8,354 nt of DNA from Bacteroidia bacterium (GTDB lineage: Bacteria > Bacteroidota > Bacteroidia > Bacteroidales > Dysgonomonadaceae). The stretch's first letter is position 1, and each line of letters opens with the position of its first letter. The DNA lies in NCBI GenBank assembly GCA_030539475.1, contig JAUNRY010000029.1, positions 4,669 through 13,022 on the forward strand. Direction: 5' to 3'. Positions 1-5,892 of this stretch are shown here, piece after piece. The translations under genes and the position numbers were made by a program. The notes beneath the pieces are model-generated. The model saw nothing but the letters and a program-made list of their open reading frames with translations. It had not been told where the DNA came from and searched no databases.

Positions 1-2
1 CG

Positions 3-23
3 GTGACTTTGGCTTCGTATTAA
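3..23 (+). other. Possible last codons of a plus-strand gene cut by the window edge
   Basis: One plus-strand frame reads VTLASY and then stops at TAA (21-23), seven bases before the terminator at 30-58. A gene ending here would converge on the toxin-antitoxin pair and share the bidirectional terminator. With only six codons visible, no family can be named and chance is a fair explanation. Another frame (GDFGFVLNNK) runs through the hairpin and is less likely to be coding. Confidence 0.2.
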
Positions 24-29
24 ACAACA

Positions 30-58
30 AAAAAACAGCGATTTTATCGCTGTTTTTT
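30..58. terminator. Strong rho-independent terminator, probably bidirectional
   Basis: A perfect 13-bp inverted repeat (30-42 with 46-58) encloses a 3-base TTT loop. The inner stem is ACAGCGAT/ATCGCTGT, and the outer stem pairs an A-run with a T-run. Because A's flank one side and T's the other, the transcript ends in a hairpin followed by U's on either strand. It lies 20 bases beyond the toxin stop codon (78-80), so it should end the minus-strand transcript from the toxin-antitoxin genes. It could equally end a plus-strand gene entering from the left. Confidence 0.85.
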
Positions 59-77
59 GTTCTAGTTTTTTGCAAAC

Positions 78-338
78 TTATTCGTAATGACCTCTAAGCG
101 AATAAACGTATAACTTGTCATCTTGAACAAGGTAAACGAAACGGTGTTCTTTCGTAATTCTTCTTGACCATTTTGGAGCAAGATTGTATTTTAAGGCTTC
201 GGGCTTGCCGATTCCTTTGTAAGGGTTCTCTATAATTGCTCTTGTTAATTCTGATATTTTTTTCAGAATAGCTTTATTTCCCGTTTTTACCCAATAATCA
301 AGGTCTTCTTCAGCTCGTGGAAGGAATGTTATTTCCAT
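78..338 (-). CDS. yoeB: YoeB/Txe-family mRNA interferase toxin
   Basis: This 86-residue protein matches E. coli YoeB closely in length and in all key segments. The motifs GKPEALKYNL (44-53), WSRRITKEHRFVY (57-69) and terminal RGHYE (82-86) are visible. The residues corresponding to the YoeB catalytic set are present: E47, R66, H84 and Y85 (E. coli E46, R65, H83, Y84), so the toxin looks intact. In this family the protein is a ribosome-dependent endoribonuclease of the RelE fold that cleaves mRNA in the ribosomal A site, and it is neutralised by binding its antitoxin. Its ATG lies inside the 3' end of the upstream antitoxin gene (10-base overlap), so translation is probably coupled, with no separate Shine-Dalgarno sequence. 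A strong terminator follows. The partner is not a typical YefM by sequence, which is the unusual part. Confidence 0.93.
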   Translation of the reverse strand: MEITFLPRAEEDLDYWVKTGNKAILKKISELTRAIIENPYKGIGKPEALKYNLAPKWSRRITKEHRFVYLVQDDKLYVYSLRGHYE

Positions 339-547
339 AAACTGTCGAGTTCTTCAAGTGTTACGGGTCTGCCTTTTCCATTTTTCAAGTCTTCATCTCC
401 TTGCTGTATTTTTTCTACGAATTCAAGGTCATAAGGACTTTGTTGGCTGGTGATTTCAAACTTTATCTTCAATGCTTTCATAAAAGCTTTTAGCGCTTCA
501 ATTTGAGAAGCATCGTTGGTATGTGCTTTTATATTAATTGATTCCAT
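329..547 (-). CDS. Putative DUF2683-like antitoxin paired with YoeB toxin
   Basis: A 72-residue, highly charged protein precedes the toxin and overlaps it by 10 bases, the usual antitoxin-first order. Its N-terminal part (MESINIKAHTND) could form a short beta strand. It is followed by a helix containing LKAFMKALKIKFEI (19-32), then SPYDLEFVEKIQQGDEDLKNG (37-57) and a C-terminal ELDSLWK. This pattern (KAFMKALKI, SPY.P/D.EFV.KI..GD.D, terminal LWK) is what I associate with the small Bacteroidota DUF2683 family, often found beside Txe/YoeB toxins; that assignment is from memory. It does not show the N-terminal YefM/Phd pattern (MRTISYSEAR-like). The C-terminal acidic stretch probably binds the toxin. 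I see no convincing promoter in the 55 bases separating it from sucB, so it may be read through from sucB or use a weak promoter. The antitoxin role is inferred from position. Confidence 0.75.
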   Translation of the reverse strand: MESINIKAHTNDASQIEALKAFMKALKIKFEITSQQSPYDLEFVEKIQQGDEDLKNGKGRPVTLEELDSLWK

Positions 548-602
548 TTTTGATGCTTTTTACATTACAACAACGATAATGGTTTTATTGTTTAACTCAA
601 AC

Positions 603-1874
603 TTACAACTCCAGCAACTCTTTTTCGCCGCTGCTTTTTCCGAAAAGCATATCGGTGGGGTTTTCGAGCAATTGTTTAACGCGTACCAGAAAGCCTACCG
701 ATTCGCGGCCGTCAATCACGCGATGGTCGTAAGACAATGCCACGTACATCATCGGGCGAACGACAATCTCTCCATCAATAACCACGGCACGGTCTAAAAT
801 ATTGTGCATTCCCAAAATCGCCGATTGCGGCGGATTGATAATCGGCGTGGACATCATTGAGCCGAAAACCCCGCCGTTGGTTACCGTAAATGTTCCGCCC
901 GTCATTTCGGGGATGGATAATTTGCCCTTGCGGGCTTTGTCGGCTACTTCGGCGAGCGCTTTTTCAATTTCTGCCAGCCCCAGGCTTTCTACATTTCTAA
1001 TCACGGGAACCATTAATCCTTTGGGTGTGCTCACTGCTACCGAAATATCGGCGTAGTCGTATGTAGTTGTGTTTTCGCCTTCCATCATGGAGTTCACGTT
1101 GGGGAATTCCTGCAACGCTGTGGCGCAGGCTTTCAGGAAAAACGACATCATTCCCAGTTTAATGCCGTGTTTTTCCACGAATTTCTCCTGGTGTTTTTTT
1201 CGTAAATCCATAATCGGTTTCATGTTCACTTCGTTGAAAGTGGTGAGCATGGCTGTTTCGTTTTTCACGGAAACCAGCCGTTCGCTCAGTTTCCGTCGTA
1301 GCGAACTCATCCGGTCGGTTTTGGATTCGCGGCTTATCGGTTTTTTCAATCCGCCTGCGGCGCTTACACCGCTTGCTGCCAGCACGGCTTCCACATCGGA
1401 ACGTTTCAGGCGGCGCAAACCGTTCAATACATCTTCCAGCGATAAATCGTTTTCATCCATTACCCGTTTTGCCAGCGGCGTAACTTTTACGTTGTCTAAT
1501 TCGTCGGGCTGAGATTCGGTTTCTTCTTTAGGAGCCTCTTTTTCATCCGGTTCGGGTTTAGTTTCCTCCTTTTCTTGGGCAACGGGAGCGGGAGCCTGCT
1601 TCTCCTCTTTCGGCTCGTCTGATGCTTCGGGCTGCACCGACGTGTCGATGGTGCAAGCCACTGAGCCTACTTCCAGGGTGTCGCCTTCCTTCGCGTTTAG
1701 CGATATTTTTCCGGCTTCATCGGCAACCAAGGTCAGCGTGGCTTTTTCCGATTCCAACTCGGCTATTTCCATGTTTTTCTTAACCACATCGCCATCGGCC
1801 ACAAGCCACTTGTAAAGTTCAACTTGTTTTATGGATTCTCCCGGGCTGGGTACTTTTATTTCTATTATTGACAT
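603..1874 (-). CDS. sucB: 2-oxoglutarate dehydrogenase E2, dihydrolipoyllysine-residue succinyltransferase
   Basis: This 423-residue core subunit transfers the succinyl group from lipoamide to CoA. Domains in order: an N-terminal lipoyl domain (about 1-77) with the lipoylation site ESEKA at K44; a flexible linker rich in Pro, Ala, Glu and Lys (about 80-127); a peripheral subunit-binding domain (about 129-166); and the catalytic acyltransferase domain (about 185-410). The catalytic motif SYDHRVIDGRES gives H384 and D388. TTFNEVNMKPIMDLRK (211-226) and STPIINPPQSAILGMH (342-357) are typical of succinyl- rather than acetyl-transferases. Oddities: the usual GxGxxGR loop of the subunit-binding domain is replaced by VLNGLRRLKR, about two residues shorter, and there is a short extra tail (FGKSSGEKELLEL). 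It lies 88 bases after sucA across a repeat-filled spacer, with no Shine-Dalgarno sequence. No E3 (lpd) gene is in the window. Confidence 0.96.
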   Translation of the reverse strand: MSIIEIKVPSPGESIKQVELYKWLVADGDVVKKNMEIAELESEKATLTLVADEAGKISLNAKEGDTLEVGSVACTIDTSVQPEASDEPKEEKQAPAPVAQEKEETKPEPDEKEAPKEETESQPDELDNVKVTPLAKRVMDENDLSLEDVLNGLRRLKRSDVEAVLAASGVSAAGGLKKPISRESKTDRMSSLRRKLSERLVSVKNETAMLTTFNEVNMKPIMDLRKKHQEKFVEKHGIKLGMMSFFLKACATALQEFPNVNSMMEGENTTTYDYADISVAVSTPKGLMVPVIRNVESLGLAEIEKALAEVADKARKGKLSIPEMTGGTFTVTNGGVFGSMMSTPIINPPQSAILGMHNILDRAVVIDGEIVVRPMMYVALSYDHRVIDGRESVGFLVRVKQLLENPTDMLFGKSSGEKELLEL

Positions 1875-1883
1875 ACGTTCTGT

Positions 1884-1964
1884 AATTTACGATTTACGAT
1901 TTACAATTTTTCGATTCTCTTGTCTCTTGTCTCTTGTCTAATATCTGATATCTGATACCTGACT
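1884..1964. repeat. Compound array of tandem 7-base repeats between sucA and sucB
   Basis: The sucA-sucB spacer is almost entirely heptamer repeats. On the plus strand, 1884-1904 reads AATTTAC, GATTTAC, GATTTAC. After a short irregular stretch (1905-1915), seven units run in one unbroken 7-base register: TCTCTTG three times (1916-1936), TCTAATA (1937-1943), TCTGATA twice (1944-1957) and CCTGACT (1958-1964). The last unit overlaps the first two bases of the complement of the sucA stop codon (1963-1965). The repeat unit changes while the period stays 7. It resembles the heptanucleotide short tandem repeats known from cyanobacteria, but whether it is related is unknown. It contains no obvious hairpin or terminator, so it may simply be transcribed between the two genes. 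Confidence 0.85.
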
Positions 1965-4674
1965 ATTCCATCGCTTCTTTAATGATCTCGGCTTGATTTA
2001 TCTTGTGCAGCGCCGTTAATCCTTCGGCGGTAACGCCGCTTGAGGGACGGGCAATTATCCGTAGTTCACAATCTCCTATTTGGTGCTTCATGAACAGCCC
2101 GGCGCCCATGTTGAGCGGTTCTTCCTGCACCCAAACGAGATCGACGTTTGGGTTGTATTGTTTCAGCAGCTCGCGCAGTTGTTTCTCCGGAAACGGATAG
2201 AGTTGCTCGATGCGAATGATTGAAATGTGGCGGGCGTTCATTTCCTTGCGTGCAGCTGCCAGTTCGTAATAGAGTTTGCCGGAGCAAAGCAGCAGTTTGG
2301 TTACTTCCGGCAAAGAATTTACTTCTTTATCGGGAATGATTTCCTGAAAATGGCCTTCGGTAAAATCGGCGATGCCGGATGTGCATTCGGGATGCCGCAA
2401 CAAACTTTTGGGCGTGAACGATATTAACGGAACGCGGATTTGCCGGTGCAACTGCCGGCGAATGGCGTGGAAATGATTGGCCGGGGTTGTGGCGTTGATT
2501 ACCTGCATGTTGTAGTTGGCGCACAAATTCAGAAAGCGTTCTATTCTACCGCTCGAATGCTCGGCGCCTTGTCCTTCGTAACCGTGCGGCAGGTACATCA
2601 CCAATCCCGATTTAATGCCCCACTTCTCTTGCGCCGACGATATGTACTGATCTACAATTACCTGTCCCACATTGAAAAAATCTCCGAATTGAGCTTCCCA
2701 AATGGTCAACGCGAAAGGATTGGCAACGGAATAGCCATACTCGAATCCAAGTATGCCGTATTCGTTCAGCGGCGAATTGTAAACACGTACCATGGCGTGT
2801 TCGCCGCCCAGATTTTTCAGCGGAAAATACTTTTCTTCGCCGTCTTCGGTGATGATTTCGGCATGACGGTGCGAAAATGTGCCGCGCTCGGAGTCTTGCC
2901 CGCTCAACCTGACGGGAAACATTTCTTTGGCCAGCGATGTGTATGCCATCAACTCACCCATTGCCCAATCGTAGGAGTCATTATCAATCATGCCCGCCCT
3001 TTGCGCGAACAAGCGGATTGTTTTGTTGTAAAAGTTCTTTTCTTTGGGCAAGGTGGTGATTCTTCGCGCCAAATCCAGAAACGTTTCTTTCGATATTTTC
3101 GTGTCGGCAACGGTTTCAAAATCTTCCGGTTTGGGAAGGCGGATGTTTTTATATTTCTCCTCAAAGAAATGCGGAATGCTCAAGCAGGTGCTTTCGTTGG
3201 CTATTTCGTAAGCTTTGTCAAGCACGGACTGAAAAGCGGCCACCCGGCTTTCGTATTCGGCTTTTGTAATTGCTTCCTGATTTATCAGTTTTTCGGCATA
3301 AATTTCGCGCGGATTTTTGTGTTTGGCAATTATATCGTAGAGCTTGGGTTGGGTGAAGCGCGGTTCGTCGCCTTCGTTGTGGCCGTATTTGCGGTACGAA
3401 AGCAGGTCGATAAACACATCGATATTGAACTTCTGACGGAATTCCAGCGCCAGTTTCGCCACGAAAACCATAGCCTCCACATCGTCGCCGTTCACGTGAA
3501 AAACGGGCGATTGAGTTACTTTGGCAATGTCGGTACAATAGGTGCTGGAGCGCCCTTGCAAGTAGTTGGTGGTAAACCCAACCTGATTGTTTATTACTAT
3601 GTGAATGGTTCCTCCGGTTTTGTAACCGTCTAATTTGGAGAATTGTATGGTTTCGTACACCACGCCTTGACCGGCAATGGCGGCATCGCCGTGTATGAGT
3701 ATGGGCAACACTTGGTTGTATTGGAAATCGTGTTCGTGCTCCAGCTTGGCTTTTGCAATTCCTTCTACCACGGGCGCCACGGCTTCGAGGTGCGACGGGT
3801 TGGGCGCTAAACTAACCGCAATGGTGCGCCCCCGATAATTGATGGTGTTGTTGTATCCGAGATGATATTTTACGTCGCCTTTTATTTTTTCGTCGTAGCT
3901 TTCGGCTGTGAATCCGCGAAAAACCTGTTCGTATGGCTTTCTCATGATGTTGGTCAGCACATTGAGCCTACCGCGGTGCGCCATTCCTATCACTATGTCG
4001 TTCACATCGTATTGGCCGCCGTGGGAAACAATAGCGTCGAGAGCGGGAATTATGGCTTCCGAGCCTTCGAGCGAAAATCGTTTTTGTCCTACGTACTTTC
4101 GGTGCATGTAATCTTCCAATCCCGATGCTTCTATCAGTTTATCGAGGATGTACAGTTTGTCGTCTTTGGAAAGCGATTCCTGATTTCGTGCGCTTTCCAT
4201 TTTTTTCTGCAGCCACTGCACAATTTCGGGTTTGGTCATATAACGATATTCCACGCCGATGGATTTGCAGTAGGTTTCATCGAGATGCGCCACAATTTCC
4301 CGCAAGGTGGCCCGGCCAATGCCAATTTCTTTTCCGGCTTCGAACTGCGTATCCAAATCGTTTTCGGACAGGTTGAAGGTTTCGAGTTCCAGCGAGGGGG
4401 AATATTTGCGCCGCGAACGCACGGGGTTGGTTTTGGTAAACAAATGCCCCCGGCGCCGGTAGCCGGTGATGAGGTTCATGACGGCTATTTCCTTGGCCGA
4501 CACTCCTGCGCCGGTGTCTTGCGGTTTTGCAGGATAATGCTTAGCGGCTAAATCGAAGCCCTGAAAGAAAAAACGAAAGCTTTCCTCCACGCTTTCAGGG
4601 TTTTCTTTGTATTGTAAATATAGAGCTTCTAAGGCTTCTATATCCATATTTCCTAACTCGTTACGGGTACTCAT
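1963..4674 (-). CDS. sucA: 2-oxoglutarate dehydrogenase E1 component (ThDP-dependent)
   Basis: This 903-residue enzyme decarboxylates 2-oxoglutarate with thiamine diphosphate and succinylates the E2 lipoyl group. The N terminus (11-41) carries the E1o signature LYLQYKENPESVEESF and FFFQGFD, which supports the ATG at 4672-4674. The first catalytic half (about 195-480) has EGSE (203-206), MAHRGRLNVL (231-240), VKYHLGY (268-274) and the Mg/ThDP motif starting GDAAIAGQGVVYE (329) and ending INNQ (361-364). H233 and H271 match E. coli active-site H260 and H298 in motif and spacing. HNEGDEPRFTQP follows at 432-443. The second half has SGQDSERGTFSHRHA (591-605), FEYGY (644-648), IWEAQFGDF (658-666), LPHGYEGQG (695-703) and SLLRHP (757-762). 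The C-terminal part has VQEEPLNMGAG (849-859) and ARPSSGVTAEG (875-885). No E2 domain is fused, unlike the mycobacterial Kgd type. A candidate promoter lies just upstream. Confidence 0.98.
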   Translation of the reverse strand: MSTRNELGNMDIEALEALYLQYKENPESVEESFRFFFQGFDLAAKHYPAKPQDTGAGVSAKEIAVMNLITGYRRRGHLFTKTNPVRSRRKYSPSLELETFNLSENDLDTQFEAGKEIGIGRATLREIVAHLDETYCKSIGVEYRYMTKPEIVQWLQKKMESARNQESLSKDDKLYILDKLIEASGLEDYMHRKYVGQKRFSLEGSEAIIPALDAIVSHGGQYDVNDIVIGMAHRGRLNVLTNIMRKPYEQVFRGFTAESYDEKIKGDVKYHLGYNNTINYRGRTIAVSLAPNPSHLEAVAPVVEGIAKAKLEHEHDFQYNQVLPILIHGDAAIAGQGVVYETIQFSKLDGYKTGGTIHIVINNQVGFTTNYLQGRSSTYCTDIAKVTQSPVFHVNGDDVEAMVFVAKLALEFRQKFNIDVFIDLLSYRKYGHNEGDEPRFTQPKLYDIIAKHKNPREIYAEKLINQEAITKAEYESRVAAFQSVLDKAYEIANESTCLSIPHFFEEKYKNIRLPKPEDFETVADTKISKETFLDLARRITTLPKEKNFYNKTIRLFAQRAGMIDNDSYDWAMGELMAYTSLAKEMFPVRLSGQDSERGTFSHRHAEIITEDGEEKYFPLKNLGGEHAMVRVYNSPLNEYGILGFEYGYSVANPFALTIWEAQFGDFFNVGQVIVDQYISSAQEKWGIKSGLVMYLPHGYEGQGAEHSSGRIERFLNLCANYNMQVINATTPANHFHAIRRQLHRQIRVPLISFTPKSLLRHPECTSGIADFTEGHFQEIIPDKEVNSLPEVTKLLLCSGKLYYELAAARKEMNARHISIIRIEQLYPFPEKQLRELLKQYNPNVDLVWVQEEPLNMGAGLFMKHQIGDCELRIIARPSSGVTAEGLTALHKINQAEIIKEAME

Positions 4675-4708
4675 CGGGTTGTTTTCGTCTTTATGGTTAT
4701 TTAAAACG

Positions 4709-4739
4709 TAAAGATGGGAATTTTGTTTAGGTTTTCCAA
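4709..4739 (-). promoter_or_regulatory. Candidate Bacteroidota-type promoter for sucAB
   Basis: On the minus strand TTG (4737-4739) is followed after exactly 20 bases by CATCTTTA (4709-4716), an imperfect match to the TAnnTTTG -7 element of Bacteroidota promoters (A at position 2 and TTT match; first T and last G do not). Transcription would start near 4700, leaving a leader of roughly 25-30 bases before the sucA ATG. Spacing and position are good, but the -7 match is only partial. If real, suc is transcribed independently of kor. Confidence 0.4.
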
Positions 4740-4792
4740 TTTTTTTGGGTAGAAAATAGATATTTATAAGCAGAGGCAGTGCGGATATAAAA

Positions 4793-4818
4793 TAGAGACG
4801 GTGCGCGCACCGTCTCTA
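4793..4818. repeat. 26-base perfect GC-rich palindrome, possible terminator or REP-like element
   Basis: Positions 4793-4818 form a perfect self-complementary sequence centred between 4805 and 4806, with arms TAGAGACGGTGCG and its complement. As RNA it could form an 11-bp stem with a small loop. Read on the minus strand it lies 31 bases after the korB stop and is followed by ATTTTAT, so it could be a weak rho-independent terminator of korAB. The lack of a designed loop, the absence of a long U-run and its position beside a tandem repeat array also fit a dispersed palindromic element of the REP type. Palindromes with AGAGACG arms occur in other genomes, by memory only. Confidence 0.7.
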
Positions 4819-4821
4819 CAC

Positions 4822-4849
4822 CGGACATCCGGCATCTGTCATCCGGCAT
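4822..4849. repeat. Four tandem 7-base repeats abutting the korB stop codon
   Basis: On the plus strand the units are CGGACAT (4822-4828), CCGGCAT (4829-4835), CTGTCAT (4836-4842) and CCGGCAT (4843-4849). The array ends exactly where the korB stop codon begins (4850-4852) and starts four bases from the palindrome at 4793-4818. On the minus strand the register can be drawn as CGGATGA, CAGATGC, CGGATGT, which shares a C-R-G-A-T skeleton with CAGATAT units in the sucA-sucB spacer. No coding or binding role is apparent. Confidence 0.75.
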
Positions 4850-5890
4850 TTATTTCATTTCCCAGATATTGGAGGAGCTCATCAGAAAATCGGTAAACGA
4901 TTTCTTGTCGGCTTTCTTTTGCACGTTTTCAATCTGATTTTTGAGTTCGGTTTCATAAGAGGGAGAATCCACCGAGCGGATAACGCCCAACGCTACCGGA
5001 AGATCGTTGTCATACCCCATCAGGCTGAGCTTAATATGCAGCGCGTTGTCCATTGAGGCAGCGTCGTGAACCAGAATATCGTCCAGGGTGTATCCGTCTT
5101 CGCCAATGGTAACGGCTTTCAGGTTCCAGCCGTCTAACACGATACCGCGGTTATTTTCCAGCCCGAAAATCATTTTCTCGCCGTGTTTCAGCATAACCGT
5201 TTTTTCGGCTTTCCAGGCGCGGTCGGCAATTTTGTTGTGGATGCCGTCGTTGAAAATAATGCAGTTCTGCAACACTTCCACCACCGATGTGCCTTTGTGC
5301 CTGGCGGCGGCAACCATTATCTCGGTGGTATTTTTCATGTCCACGTCGATAGCTCTGGCGAAGAAAGTCCCGCGTGCGCCAAAACAAAGTTCCGATGGGC
5401 GGAAAGGGTCTTCTACCGTGCCGTAGGGCGATGATTTGGATACAAATCCGCGATCGGAAGTGGGGGAGTATTGCCCTTTGGTGAGGCCGTAAATTTTGTT
5501 GTTGAACAAAATGATGTTGATATCCACGTTCCGGCGTACGGTGTGAATGAAGTGGTTTCCGCCAATGGCCAGCGAATCGCCGTCGCCGGTGGCTACCCAT
5601 ACATTCAGGTTGGGGTTGGCTGTTTTAACGCCTGTGGCAATGGCGGCGGCGCGGCCGTGAATTCCGTGAAAGCCGTAGGTGTTCATGTAGTACGGCATGC
5701 GCGATGAGCAGCCGATTCCTGAAACCACTGCCGTTTCGTGCGGATGAATATTCAGCTCCGCCATGGCTTTGTGCACGCAGCTTAAAATGGCAAAGTCGCC
5801 GCAGCCGGGGCACCAGCGTACGTTTACATCGCTCTTGAAATCTTTTTGTGTATATTTTATTTGTGTTGCGTCTATTGTTGCTGTTTCCAT
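4850..5890 (-). CDS. korB: 2-oxoglutarate:ferredoxin oxidoreductase, beta subunit
   Basis: This 346-residue subunit binds thiamine diphosphate and a [4Fe-4S] cluster. Together with KorA it converts 2-oxoglutarate and CoA to succinyl-CoA and CO2, passing electrons to ferredoxin; the reaction is reversible. Visible motifs are WCPGCGDFAIL (26-36), SGIGCSSRMPYY (57-68), the ThDP/Mg motif GDGDSLAIGGNHF (102-114) with LFNNKIYGLTKGQYSPTS (128-145), and VLQNCIIFND (206-215). C27, C30, C61 and C210 fit the four cluster ligands known in this family. There is no extra ferredoxin domain, as in the two-subunit enzymes of M. tuberculosis (KorAB) and many Bacteroidota. The start lies two bases after the korA stop with a good Shine-Dalgarno sequence. 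Substrate is assigned as 2-oxoglutarate from family resemblance and the neighbouring sucAB; another 2-oxoacid is possible. Confidence 0.94.
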   Translation of the reverse strand: METATIDATQIKYTQKDFKSDVNVRWCPGCGDFAILSCVHKAMAELNIHPHETAVVSGIGCSSRMPYYMNTYGFHGIHGRAAAIATGVKTANPNLNVWVATGDGDSLAIGGNHFIHTVRRNVDINIILFNNKIYGLTKGQYSPTSDRGFVSKSSPYGTVEDPFRPSELCFGARGTFFARAIDVDMKNTTEIMVAAARHKGTSVVEVLQNCIIFNDGIHNKIADRAWKAEKTVMLKHGEKMIFGLENNRGIVLDGWNLKAVTIGEDGYTLDDILVHDAASMDNALHIKLSLMGYDNDLPVALGVIRSVDSPSYETELKNQIENVQKKADKKSFTDFLMSSSNIWEMK

Positions 5891-5892
5891 CG

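Noticed and set aside
548..602. Weak inverted repeat between sucB and the antitoxin as a sucB terminator
   Set aside because: The AACAAT / ATTGTT-like pairing is interrupted and AT-only, with no U-run; it does not make a credible terminator.
1884..1964. Heptamer array as a CRISPR array
   Set aside because: Units are 7 bases, contiguous and without spacers; no cas genes are present.
2440..3633. Long plus-strand open frame of 397 codons opposite sucA
   Set aside because: It lies wholly antisense to a strongly conserved E1 gene, and its predicted protein shows no family motif, being rich in Phe, Val and Arg as expected from the reverse frame.
3862..4551. Plus-strand open frame of 229 codons opposite the start of sucA
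   Set aside because: Antisense to the conserved N-terminal part of SucA; composition typical of a reverse-frame shadow and no recognisable domain.
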